This document shows, piece after piece, positions 8,160 to 16,474 of a DNA stretch of 37,945 bases. The position numbers and the translations under genes were made by a program. This DNA is from Prevotellaceae bacterium UBA7017. GTDB lineage: Bacteria > Bacteroidota > Bacteroidia > Bacteroidales > Bacteroidaceae. Below the pieces are notes generated by a model that saw nothing but the letters and a program-made list of their open reading frames with translations, did not search any database and was not told the DNA's origin. The DNA lies in contig DJWZ01000148.1 of the NCBI GenBank assembly GCA_002449535.1, positions 1-37,945 on the forward strand, given 5' to 3'. The stretch's first letter is position 1. Each line of letters starts with the position of its first letter.

Positions 8160-9229
8160 TTCCCTGTTATTGTATCTGAAAATCTATTTTCTTGATGATG
8201 TTTCCAATTCAATAATGCTAGTTGTTTGGTTGTATTAGCATAACAATATTCGCATAGATGAGGACATGTATCATATTCGCCAATATCTTTTGAAGCCATA
8301 CATTCGCAAAACTCTCTCTGCCCACGATCCTTCTTGTGAGTGCTACAGAAATAATGATTATTTGGCAGAATAATTGCACCTTCAGGAATTTCCGAATCAC
8401 TAAATAATGACGGGGCAGGCATGTGTTCTATCTTTATTTTCATAAAGTCCATCAATTCCTTATCTTCCCATGCAAGTCGAGCGATAAGGTCACCATCGAT
8501 ACATCTATTATGAAGAATTCCATATTTTGAAATATCAATTTTCTCTCCACAAGTTGCGAGTTGAAAATTCCATCCTCTTTCTGTATTCATAGTTGAAAGT
8601 TTTTCTGCAAACTCCTCCATTTGGTTTATTTCCCATTCATGATATAGTATACCATTCACATCAAGATTATGCTTTACCTTCCTATACATTGCTATATCAG
8701 CATAACTGAATACAAGTTTTTCTGTATAATCTTTCAGCTGATCACCTATATTCTGAACCTTCAATAGTAAATCATTTACTGATATATCATCAGTCAATAT
8801 CATTGGATCAAAACGCCATATTACTGAACCTTTTCCTAGTTGCTCAACAAGTAACTTAAAGGTTTCAATACGATTTGCGAGTGATGGGACTTTCTCTAGT
8901 CTTTCATGTTCATAATCATTAAGAGTATATTGAATATAGCACTTGATATTCAGTTCTTTTAACCTATCTAAGTATGGCAGCAAAGGACGAGGATTCTTTG
9001 ACCAAAACACAATGAATCGAGTTTTTTCATATGAAACATATGATTTAACCCCATTAAACGGATTTGTCCATGCAGAGTAACCTTTCTGCAGCCGATGAAA
9101 AAACCAATCAGCATAAAAAGCAGGAATATCAGTACTTCTGCTTGCCGAAACAATCAAAGGAACTTGCATTTGCACTATATTTCCTTCATCAGTAAGTCTT
9201 TCTATTTTTTTCCAGGTTGCCATAAACAA
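8156..9229 (-). CDS. DUF1848 family radical SAM-like protein, 357 aa
   Basis: First gene of the operon. It opens with VPLIVSASRSTDIPAFYADW, followed by WTNPFNGVKSYVSYE and RFIVFWSKNPRPLL, the DUF1848 signature. The Fe-S motif is at the C-terminus: CPHLCEYCYAN gives Cys322-x3-Cys326-x2-Cys329, with further Cys in HYFCSTHKK and REFCECMASKDIGEYDTC. DUF1848 proteins are radical SAM relatives close to spore photoproduct lyase, with the cluster motif moved to the C-terminus; their reaction is unknown. The start at 9229 lies about 20 nt below a strong promoter; Met3 is an alternative. The downstream fusion gene begins in its stop codon (ATGA). The family call is confident, the function open. Confidence 0.88.
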   Translation of the reverse strand: MFMATWKKIERLTDEGNIVQMQVPLIVSASRSTDIPAFYADWFFHRLQKGYSAWTNPFNGVKSYVSYEKTRFIVFWSKNPRPLLPYLDRLKELNIKCYIQYTLNDYEHERLEKVPSLANRIETFKLLVEQLGKGSVIWRFDPMILTDDISVNDLLLKVQNIGDQLKDYTEKLVFSYADIAMYRKVKHNLDVNGILYHEWEINQMEEFAEKLSTMNTERGWNFQLATCGEKIDISKYGILHNRCIDGDLIARLAWEDKELMDFMKIKIEHMPAPSLFSDSEIPEGAIILPNNHYFCSTHKKDRGQREFCECMASKDIGEYDTCPHLCEYCYANTTKQLALLNWKHHQENRFSDTITGK

Positions 9230-9253
9230 CTACTTTAGGTTCTATTCCAGCCA

Positions 9254-9325
9254 CAAAATTACAACTATTTTTCAAACTGACAAAGAAAACTGTAATATTT
9301 TTCAAAGATAAGTTTTTCGCGTTTT
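9254..9325 (-). promoter_or_regulatory. Repeat-promoter copy A, upstream of the radical SAM operon
   Basis: Core 9254-9306. On the minus strand, TTTG (9281-9284), a 19-bp spacer and TAATTTTG (9254-9261) form a Bacteroidetes promoter placed about 25 nt before the operon ATG. The plus-strand motif TATTTTTCAAA occurs twice, 30 bp apart. The core is nearly identical to copies at 10213 and 36939. Similarity to the 36939 copy runs on to about 9325 (ATAAGTTTTT then GCGTTTT). Confidence 0.85.
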
Positions 9326-9614
9326 CCTTCATCTCCTTTTTAGCTTAATAGAGTGGAGAGTTTATGAGGTGTAAATAAAAAAAACGTGAGCAATATACTT
9401 CGTCTACGTCATCTGAGGCATCGCCAAACACCTTGTAATCTTAAACGAGTAAATGCCCACGCCAATCTGGCGTGAACTATCTACTAATGTTCTTGATTAC
9501 TTCTTCTGTCAATTGGCGATTTTCAGATGACAAGAATCAAAAGTGGATGTTCAAATCCTATATGTCTTTAGTTTATTTCGATTATGTCATAAGCATTAGC
9601 TTTTTAGTTGGTTA
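9307..9614. other. Intergenic stretch without a gene, with a GC-rich hairpin
   Basis: No intact coding frame; all frames are broken by stops. A perfect hairpin, CACGCCA-ATC-TGGCGTG, sits at 9458-9474 with no T tract on either side. The rest could be a decayed gene or mobile element, but no motif could be recognised. Confidence 0.55.
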
Positions 9615-9941
9615 TTATTGGTTGAAGTACTGTCCACTAACGTGATTGTTTGTAATTCGAGTTACGAAATATGCTTCTTGTCTTTCCTCGAATATAATAT
9701 ACCACGTAGTATGGTTGCTTCTATTATACGATATGTACTTAGCATCCGAACCATATCTGAGGAAATGCTCTGGTACATCTTTATGGGGGTATGTATGAAT
9801 ATGCTCATTTATATATTCCACGAGGTCTTCAACATAGGAAACGGCATAATCAAATATACTCAGATAATGTTTTTCCACAAGGATTCTAATCAACTGGAAA
9901 AGGTCTTCCTCTACGTCTGGGGCAAAGAGTACCTGCTTCAT
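9615..9941 (-). CDS. RelE/ParE-superfamily toxin, 108 aa
   Basis: Toxin of a type II toxin-antitoxin pair. The sequence follows the RelE/ParE layout: MKQVLFAPDVEEDLFQLIRI (first strand and helix), a helical middle DYAVSYVEDLVEYINEHI, then the C-terminal sheet YISYNRSNHTTWYIIFEE and YFVTRITNNHVSGQYF. Size is right for the family (about 90-110 aa). Whether it is a ribosome-dependent RNase or a gyrase poison cannot be told; the RelE catalytic residues are not evident. The start ATG overlaps the antitoxin stop (ATGA at 9938-9941), so the toxin is translated by coupling. Confidence in the superfamily is good. Confidence 0.82.
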   Translation of the reverse strand: MKQVLFAPDVEEDLFQLIRILVEKHYLSIFDYAVSYVEDLVEYINEHIHTYPHKDVPEHFLRYGSDAKYISYNRSNHTTWYIIFEERQEAYFVTRITNNHVSGQYFNQ

Positions 9942-10093
9942 TGGAATAGGCCCTTGATTCTAGGACGTAAACGATTTAGGAGTTCCTCGCCAGTTATGGC
10001 ACGACTGATATCGCTTCTGGTGTTAATCATGTTGACCAACACAGCTTCTTGTGCCATCTGTGGCTCTTCTTCTATTTGTTCATATTTCTTCAT
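9938..10093 (-). CDS. Antitoxin partner, 51 aa
   Basis: A short frame directly upstream of the toxin, starting MKKYEQIEEEPQMAQEAVL and ending RLRPRIKGLFQ. The N-terminus is acidic and likely disordered or helical (EQIEEEPQ), the C-terminus basic. No clear ribbon-helix-helix or HTH motif is visible, so it may not bind DNA like ParD or RelB. It is called an antitoxin from position, size, ATGA coupling and the toxin beside it. A -7 box is 26 nt above its ATG, and a second promoter (copy B) is about 120 nt above. Confidence 0.75.
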   Translation of the reverse strand: MKKYEQIEEEPQMAQEAVLVNMINTRSDISRAITGEELLNRLRPRIKGLFQ

Positions 10094-10118
10094 TTTCTAT
10101 TATTTAGATTTCTGAGTG

Positions 10119-10195
10119 CAAAGGTACGATTAAGTTTTGAATAATACAAAAAAAAATAAGAAATTATTTTTATCTTGGGGCATTATCATGACGAA
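10119..10195 (-). promoter_or_regulatory. Proximal promoter of the toxin-antitoxin pair (repeat copy D)
   Basis: On the minus strand, TTTG (10147-10150), 20-bp spacer, TACCTTTG (10119-10126): a perfect Bacteroidetes promoter. The surrounding DNA (caaaggtac-attaagttttgaataat and a distal GCATTATCATGAC) recurs at 29238-29305 ahead of the thiamine receptor. Confidence 0.8.
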
Positions 10196-10212
10196 GTAAC
10201 TTGGACGAATGT

Positions 10213-10265
10213 CAAAATTACAACTATTTTTCAAACTGACAAAGAAAATTGTAATATTTTTCAAA
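10213..10265 (-). promoter_or_regulatory. Repeat-promoter copy B, upstream of the toxin-antitoxin pair
   Basis: 53 bp, almost identical to the core at 9254. It has the same TTTG-N19-TAATTTTG arrangement on the minus strand and the same two TATTTTTCAAA repeats on the plus strand. It abuts the thiN stop codon (10267-10269). If active, it gives the antitoxin mRNA a leader of about 115 nt. Confidence 0.75.
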
Positions 10266-10266
10266 A

Positions 10267-10890
10267 CTAACTCGCCAAATGGGTTTGGAAGACGATGTAC
10301 TCTTTATCGCCTTCGAGGGTGAAGGTGTCGCCTAAGGATTCGTTGAGGGTGCCTTGCCACATCTGGTCATAGGGATAGGAGTTCCATCTGAGTCCTTGGC
10401 TCTTCATCTGCATATCATTGCCAAAGGGAAGGAATATGCTGACCTGTTGTCCAGCAAAGCTGGAGAAGGTTGTCTTACCCTTTGCAGGGGTAAAAACTCC
10501 ATAGTCGCTTATCATCACGGGGTAGATACGAAAATCACGAAAATAGCGAGCCATGAGAAAGATATTCCCGATGGTATGGTCTTCACGCTTTCCTGTTGCT
10601 CCAAGGTATGTTATATGTGTAAAGCCCTGGAACATACAGAATCGTGTTGCCTTCGTCAGGTCATTATCCTCCTGTTCGTCAATCTTGTGCCAGATATGAC
10701 AATATTTTTCTTTTATCGCTTCATCGATGGAGTCACCATCCCCTACAATAGCGTCAGGTTCCCTACCCCATGCAAGAAGACTTTTTGCTGCACTGTCACA
10801 GCAACATACATAGTCAGCTTCTTTTAGGGCTGCCAAAGCTTCAGGCGCTGTAGGAAACTCTCCTGCAGCAAGTATAACACAATTATTCAT
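10267..10890 (-). CDS. thiN: Thiamine pyrophosphokinase
   Basis: Converts thiamine plus ATP to thiamine pyrophosphate and AMP, completing salvage of imported thiamine. Visible landmarks are MNNCVILAAGEFP, YVCCCDSAAKSLL, PDAIVGDGDSID, EQEDNDLTKATRF and YLGATGKREDHTIGN, all characteristic of the family. The chosen start MNNC at 10890 gives 207 aa, normal for Bacteroidales. A start at 10923 would add eleven residues encoded by a heptanucleotide repeat and was not preferred. It lies 41 nt after the MG2-like gene and is probably the last gene of the addAB operon. Functionally it pairs with the thiamine receptor and PnuT at 26-29 kb. Usually these sit together; here thiN is separate. Confidence 0.93.
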   Translation of the reverse strand: MNNCVILAAGEFPTAPEALAALKEADYVCCCDSAAKSLLAWGREPDAIVGDGDSIDEAIKEKYCHIWHKIDEQEDNDLTKATRFCMFQGFTHITYLGATGKREDHTIGNIFLMARYFRDFRIYPVMISDYGVFTPAKGKTTFSSFAGQQVSIFLPFGNDMQMKSQGLRWNSYPYDQMWQGTLNESLGDTFTLEGDKEYIVFQTHLAS

Positions 10891-10896
10891 TTTTTT

Positions 10897-10910
10897 GTCA
10901 AAAGTCAAAG
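10897..10910. repeat. Two heptanucleotide units before thiN
   Basis: On the minus strand, CTTTGAC then TTTTGAC, the same unit as at 2401-2428, six bases above the thiN start codon. Confidence 0.6.
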
Positions 10911-10931
10911 GCTTTATTTTCAATGGTCAAT

Positions 10932-13751
10932 TTACTTCACATAGATATGTCCATCTTTATCTAAACCGCAGGCGGAGACATCAACTCTTGTGGCGGTGCT
11001 GGCATTATTATAGAATATGGCACGGAAGACGCCATCGGTGTCTGGGGTTGTATAAGGATTCCAATACAGGGTGCGACGATAATCTGTCGGCTCAGCAGGT
11101 TTTGCTGTGCTATAGTCAGGCTGATAGACCTCTTCCGCATACGTTATGCCATCGAGAATATAACGGCGGTCTCTGTATGTATAGCGTCTTCCATCCATTG
11201 GCTCAATCCACAATGTCACAGCAGGTGCTCCATCGACTTCCAGATGAGTGCCGTTACGTTTGTCATAATCGGTATAGGCTCGTATATTCTTCATCTTGTT
11301 CAGACGCAGGGCTTCCAGCATGGCTGTCTTCGTCATTGGCACATCGTGCTCGTTGCTGGTCTGTACGTAGTTACGATAGAATGACGTTTTGTTGTCATAT
11401 ATGCTTACAAGTCCTCGTATCTTGACATCTGTTGCCTGGTCAAGATACCCAAAGAGATATGTCGATGCCTGCTTTGCAAAACGTGTCATATCGAGCACAC
11501 CGTAAGACAAGCCGTAATCTGTCATCTCATTATATAATTTATAGGCATCAATGACGATAGCAGGCTTTTCGTAGTTCAGCTTACGCTTTGAACGGCGAAA
11601 TTTCCTTACCGTAACGTTCTGCAGATAGTGCTCGCCGGCAAGGCGGTTATTCTCTGGTCCGAGAGCTGCATCATCACCATCTTCTTCCGTATCATCCAGA
11701 CAATAATTCTCATCCTCTGGCAGGTTGCACTGATACCATGAATATGGCTCACAGTACATAGGGAAATCGACAGTACGTTTCACATAATACTTAGGGTACT
11801 GTGTCTCATCCATGCGCTTGCTATTCTTCACACCATGCAGTCCCCTTTTCAGCGAGTCTTTATTTTCGTATGCCGTAATGAAGAATATTGCTTGATCTGT
11901 GTACCAAGGCAGGTTAATCTTAAAGTTTCCGTTTTCATCAACCTTTGCCTTTACGTCACCTGTTTCTGTACCTTTTACTATTTCGCCCTCAATCACTACA
12001 TCTTTATTCTTGAATCGTCTGTATGTCAACAGGGGATTAGTTTCAGGGATATTATCAACTACCGGATCGATTGTGCCTGTTTCACCACTTTCAGTTGTCA
12101 CATCTACTACATCCGACAGACTCGTTTCCACTCCATCTGACTTGGTGGTACTTATCATTCCCCCAAGCAGGCGTCCCTGCATCTCAAGCCAACGATTATA
12201 AATCAAGCCACCGTTACCAATAGGAGATACCAGAACATAGTTGGAACGGTCACTTCCATATTGGCTCAAGTCATTGATATCGTCGATGTCTATTATGTTA
12301 GCATTAGACGGAATGTTCAGCACCTGTCCCTCATAGGAAAGATTTCTTTCTGGCAGGAAGAATATCTTGTCGATGCGCTTATATCTACGCCACCCCTGCA
12401 CCATCATCAGCAGGTCCAGTTTCTCTTCCGCTCCCTCTTTAAAATACTGTGACACGTTAGCCACAAAGCCGCGCAGCTCACCAGTAAGCAGCATATCTGT
12501 CAGCATATTGCCATCGCTATAAGACAAATCCTGTGTACTCTTGTCATAAACTGCGACACTCATAGGCACCTGTCCATTAACCGTTATATCTATCTTCTCG
12601 TATGGTTGCAATTCTGTCTTATTGTTGACCGTCTTGCTGCCAGAAGTCATTGATATGTCTGCCTGTGTCTCTTTATCTTTATTGTTTACGAAGAACAGCC
12701 TTGACGCCAACGGACGAGCCTGTTCGTCATACAGAGTCAGGTCATTGATGCCTGTAGGACAGTTTGACAGGACAATCCTTTCGCCTGGGTTTCTGACAAA
12801 CGTTATCAGTTTTCCTCTACATGTCACACTATATGCAGCAACAGTAACACCTTTTGCCTTTACGACAAATTCCCTGTCGCCCTTTGCAGGTTTGTCACCC
12901 CTTATGGTAACACCTGATTTCTTTGCTGCTGGCAACGGGAAGGTGTATTTCTTGCCCATATACTCAAACGTCGCTTCTTTTGGTGCCTTCTGTGCATTAT
13001 ATTCAAACACACCCTTTCCACCATGGGTAGGTTTTATGAACAATCCATTGTCGAGCGCCCCTATGCTGCTACCAAGTTCCTGACCATCATTATCCTTTAC
13101 TTCAAAGGCTATGCGACAGTCCATTCCCTCTATAATATGCCCACCTTCCGGGTAGAACTTCACCTGTATCTCAGGTTTGTCTGCATACACCCTCTGTTTT
13201 GGTCGTGGGATGATACATTTGTCTGTATAGTCGCCTGGTTGCTTTGGCTTTTCATATATTGGGAACACACGAGAATACAGGCCTTCGTACTCGCGAAAAT
13301 AGTTTGTCTCAAACTGTTTACTGTAGAACTCAAACCTATTCTGAGAAGAATGTGGACGTATTTTCCTATTGAAATTAAGCTGCCACTTAGTATATGCCCT
13401 TACTTCATAATATCCTGAATACAGGCTATCGCTCAAGGCAAACTGGCATGCCGCAGTACCGTCATCCTTGATGTACAGTTGCTGACGTTCTACCAGATAG
13501 CCATCGGGGGTCAGGAGTTCCACATACAACACCTTGGAATACGTGGTAGGTTTGAAACTATCTGCCATCACCACATACGCCTTATACCACAGCGTATCTC
13601 CGACAAAATAGCAGTTATTGTCGGTATGGATATAAATCTTTTCCTGGGTTACTGACCTTTCCTTCAGCAGATACTCCAGAGAATCCAACTTGTCAGCAAA
13701 GCAGACATAACTCGCTGTCACCAATAGGATGAGTGAGATAATTCTTTTCAT
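10932..13751 (-). CDS. Exported MG2 (macroglobulin)-like protein, 939 aa
   Basis: The N-terminus MKRIISLILLVTASYVCFA is a signal peptide. Mature residues start with an MG2-like beta domain (EKIYIHTDNNCYFVGDTLWY, then GYYEVRAYTKW), followed by a second beta domain (VKFYPEGGHIIEGMDC). The C-terminal third includes ITAYENKDSLKRG and a stretch around residues 730-900 that resembles a degenerate TonB-receptor plug (YGLSYGVLDMTRF, VKIRGLVSIYD). It ends RVDVSACGLDKDGHIYVK. Such proteins are common in Bacteroidales, probably periplasmic or on the outer membrane; their role is unknown. It starts 5 nt after the addB-like gene, so it is co-transcribed with recombination genes, a pairing without obvious functional logic. 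Confidence 0.75.
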   Translation of the reverse strand: MKRIISLILLVTASYVCFADKLDSLEYLLKERSVTQEKIYIHTDNNCYFVGDTLWYKAYVVMADSFKPTTYSKVLYVELLTPDGYLVERQQLYIKDDGTAACQFALSDSLYSGYYEVRAYTKWQLNFNRKIRPHSSQNRFEFYSKQFETNYFREYEGLYSRVFPIYEKPKQPGDYTDKCIIPRPKQRVYADKPEIQVKFYPEGGHIIEGMDCRIAFEVKDNDGQELGSSIGALDNGLFIKPTHGGKGVFEYNAQKAPKEATFEYMGKKYTFPLPAAKKSGVTIRGDKPAKGDREFVVKAKGVTVAAYSVTCRGKLITFVRNPGERIVLSNCPTGINDLTLYDEQARPLASRLFFVNNKDKETQADISMTSGSKTVNNKTELQPYEKIDITVNGQVPMSVAVYDKSTQDLSYSDGNMLTDMLLTGELRGFVANVSQYFKEGAEEKLDLLMMVQGWRRYKRIDKIFFLPERNLSYEGQVLNIPSNANIIDIDDINDLSQYGSDRSNYVLVSPIGNGGLIYNRWLEMQGRLLGGMISTTKSDGVETSLSDVVDVTTESGETGTIDPVVDNIPETNPLLTYRRFKNKDVVIEGEIVKGTETGDVKAKVDENGNFKINLPWYTDQAIFFITAYENKDSLKRGLHGVKNSKRMDETQYPKYYVKRTVDFPMYCEPYSWYQCNLPEDENYCLDDTEEDGDDAALGPENNRLAGEHYLQNVTVRKFRRSKRKLNYEKPAIVIDAYKLYNEMTDYGLSYGVLDMTRFAKQASTYLFGYLDQATDVKIRGLVSIYDNKTSFYRNYVQTSNEHDVPMTKTAMLEALRLNKMKNIRAYTDYDKRNGTHLEVDGAPAVTLWIEPMDGRRYTYRDRRYILDGITYAEEVYQPDYSTAKPAEPTDYRRTLYWNPYTTPDTDGVFRAIFYNNASTATRVDVSACGLDKDGHIYVK

Positions 13752-13756
13752 TTTGT

Positions 13757-16465
13757 TTAGTCTATATCATTATGAGTAATATTACACAGTTCGCGATAGC
13801 CACAGGTTCTGCAACGAGTGGTATCTGTGGTACGTGGGAAGGTATTCCCCTCATCGAGCATCTCGCTGATAAGCTGCCTTATTCCCTGCATAAAGGGTTC
13901 CTTATATCGTCTTGCATCGAGAATAGGCTCTGTATCGAACAGAAGATTTGGAGTATAAGTCTCTTCATTCAGATGTTGCACATAGAAGAGATTTGGTTGC
14001 AGAGGCATACCTGCCACCTTCTGCCTGACATCTGCCTTAGAAGAGTCTGCAAGCATACTGCAATAGAGCAGAGCCTGCAGGAAATAGGCAGAATGATATT
14101 TTATCGACTCTGGGAGGAAGATATCATCTATCCCATGAAGTTTCAACTTGCTGGAGAAACCGGACAGGCGTCCCGTCTTATAGTCGATTATACGCACATA
14201 TTCCTTGCCGTCTATTACCACCTTGTCAAGACGGTCTATGAAGCCTGTTATATTTATATCAGGCAATATCTGCTCATATATAGGCAGTTCTGTTCCGAGA
14301 ATAGTAAGCGTCGGGAACTGGGAGTCGTAGGCAACGAGGTTACGCAGGAATCTCAACACCATTTCACGGTTTATCACCTGCAAGCCTCCCATTCTCGGCA
14401 TTGGGCGGTCAGAGTCTTTAAGGTTAAACAATTCTATGCGGAAAGCCTCATCCACAATGCGTTCCAGTGTTACATTGCCTCGCTCCTTCAACAGGTTCCC
14501 AAAATAAGACTTTGGCACAGTACGTCCCATAAGGGGGCGATAGAGCAGTTCTGCTGCCTTATGGAAGATATTACCAAAGGTGCGGGCATCCATCTCTTCT
14601 TCATCACTCTCCTCCGTATCCTTAATATCCATCACCTTATAGTAATAGAATGACATAGGACAGCGCAGGTAGCGTGCAATAGAAGATGCAGAGAGAGTAA
14701 TGGGCAGCGGCAGTCGTTTCTTTTCAATGGACAAGATGTCTGAAGACGATTCTGCCTGCAATGCAGGTGTCAGGATGCGATGGGCTACCAGGTCAGGATG
14801 TTCGGCAAGAAACTGCAACATGAAACGTGACATCTCATTCATCTTTCCATCTGTTGTGGAATTACTATATACAAGAGTAGCATCAGGACAACGCTTCAAA
14901 AGATGCTTGAAATAGTAATCATAGATGGCTACCTTATTGTCAACCGTTGTCAGGGAATATCCTTTTCTTACGGAATATGGTATAAAGGAAGTGTCATTGA
15001 CATGTGCCGGCATAAAGCCTTCGTTACAAGACAGGAGCAATACATGGTCAAAATCCAGATTACGGGTTTCCAACACACCCATTATCTGTATGCCCTGAAG
15101 GGGTTCACCATGAAACGGAATAGTCGTTGTCTTTATAATCTGGGTAAGGAGATTATTAAACAACGAAGAAACAGGCGTCTTCTGGTTGATATCGTATAAG
15201 CGTTCCATGATACAATACATACGGAAGACTGACTCATGGAAGAAGTCATCATTTATTTCATCGGAATGGGCTATTAACCCTATCAACCATTTCAGGCGTG
15301 AAAGAAGGTCTTCCGTAGGCGAGAAGAACTCCTTCAGATTATCGTCGAGCGACAGGTCCTCCATTGATGGATAATAGCGAGACTGCTCATTGAGGGTTTC
15401 ATGCAGCTCGATAGATTTATCAGACACCAGTCTCATATATGGATGACGCAACAAGGCATTGATATTATGAAGTGTCAACGACTTGTGCTGCAACATATTG
15501 CAATATAGTCGGACCATAGACGATATGGGAGACTTTGCCAATGGATAGCCCACAGTTATGTTTACATGTTCCACAGATGGTGGCAGGCAATGGAGGACTG
15601 TTTCGAGAAGATTTTCGTCAGCAAGCACTATTGCCGTCTTTCTGCCTGCAGCTATACGCTCCGGGGTAAGCCACTGTGCTATATATCGTGCCTGAAGGTC
15701 ATTGGTAGGGCTGGAGAGATATGTTACGGGCAATGGTTCCAATGGGGCATCATCTTGAAAGAACAGTGCCCCACTCTCCTTACGAAGGAAGTCAAAGAGC
15801 CTCTGCTCTACTGGAGTGATATAATTAAAACCTATAAAAACAAACCTGGACTCAAGGGCATTATCAGAGAGACTTTCTATAACATGACGATACAGCATGC
15901 CTTCATAGGCTACACCTTTTCCCTGAAGCAGTTTTCTGAATGAGCTATATATATCGCCAAAGTTTTTCCACAGCTTCAGGAAACGCTGCTTCAGCTCTGT
16001 ATTATGATTTTCCGTGAAGTTAGAAAAGAAACGTTGCAGTTCTGCTTTCTGTTGGTCTGTCAGATAATCTACATCATCCAGTTCATGAATATTTTCAAGC
16101 AAAGAGAATATCTGTGCTGCATCAGCCATGTGCTTGTCAATATCATCAAAATCGGCAAGCATCATCTCCCCCCATCCATAGAACTGATCCAAGGACTCTT
16201 CCAAACCCGTCACCCGGCAATAGACATTATACAAATCTATTATAAGGTCTATATGGTCTGCCAGTTCCAAATCGGGAGACAAACTCCTGAACAGTTCAGA
16301 AATAGTGACATATCGAGGCGACCATACAGGTGTCTGGAAATTAGCCAAAGACCTGTTGAAAAACAAGGAAGCACGCTTGTTAGGAAAGACAATCGTAACA
16401 TCAGAGAGATTGCCTTTAAATTCTGCATGCAAACTGGCAGCTACTGTATCGAGGAATGAAGTCAT
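13757..16465 (-). CDS. addB: AddB-like PD-(D/E)XK exonuclease subunit, 902 aa
   Basis: Partner of the AddA-like helicase in double-strand break repair. The N-terminus (DVTIVFPNKRASLFFNRSL) is a helicase-like domain without a usable Walker A lysine motif, as in other AddB proteins. The C-terminal nuclease has LSASSIARYLRCPMSFYYY, ITGFIDRLDKV and YVRIIDYKTGRLSG (the D...DYK core). A terminal cysteine cluster, TRCRTCGYRELCN, together with the Cys in LRCPMSF, fits the AddB iron-sulfur staple. It starts 9 nt after addA and ends 5 nt before the MG2-like gene. The symbol is by analogy with Gram-positive AddB; Bacteroidetes copies are usually annotated only as PD-(D/E)XK nucleases. Confidence 0.85.
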   Translation of the reverse strand: MTSFLDTVAASLHAEFKGNLSDVTIVFPNKRASLFFNRSLANFQTPVWSPRYVTISELFRSLSPDLELADHIDLIIDLYNVYCRVTGLEESLDQFYGWGEMMLADFDDIDKHMADAAQIFSLLENIHELDDVDYLTDQQKAELQRFFSNFTENHNTELKQRFLKLWKNFGDIYSSFRKLLQGKGVAYEGMLYRHVIESLSDNALESRFVFIGFNYITPVEQRLFDFLRKESGALFFQDDAPLEPLPVTYLSSPTNDLQARYIAQWLTPERIAAGRKTAIVLADENLLETVLHCLPPSVEHVNITVGYPLAKSPISSMVRLYCNMLQHKSLTLHNINALLRHPYMRLVSDKSIELHETLNEQSRYYPSMEDLSLDDNLKEFFSPTEDLLSRLKWLIGLIAHSDEINDDFFHESVFRMYCIMERLYDINQKTPVSSLFNNLLTQIIKTTTIPFHGEPLQGIQIMGVLETRNLDFDHVLLLSCNEGFMPAHVNDTSFIPYSVRKGYSLTTVDNKVAIYDYYFKHLLKRCPDATLVYSNSTTDGKMNEMSRFMLQFLAEHPDLVAHRILTPALQAESSSDILSIEKKRLPLPITLSASSIARYLRCPMSFYYYKVMDIKDTEESDEEEMDARTFGNIFHKAAELLYRPLMGRTVPKSYFGNLLKERGNVTLERIVDEAFRIELFNLKDSDRPMPRMGGLQVINREMVLRFLRNLVAYDSQFPTLTILGTELPIYEQILPDINITGFIDRLDKVVIDGKEYVRIIDYKTGRLSGFSSKLKLHGIDDIFLPESIKYHSAYFLQALLYCSMLADSSKADVRQKVAGMPLQPNLFYVQHLNEETYTPNLLFDTEPILDARRYKEPFMQGIRQLISEMLDEGNTFPRTTDTTRCRTCGYRELCNITHNDID

Positions 16466-16474
16466 ATAATCTTT

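Noticed and set aside
9458..9474. Hairpin as a terminator for the toxin gene
   Set aside because: The stem is perfect, but no T tract follows on either strand.
9618..10115. A 165-codon plus-strand frame opposite the toxin-antitoxin pair
   Set aside because: Antisense to two genes that make sense as a coupled pair; its product is hydrophobic and low in information.
10354..10827. A 157-codon plus-strand frame opposite thiN
   Set aside because: Antisense to a clearly conserved kinase.
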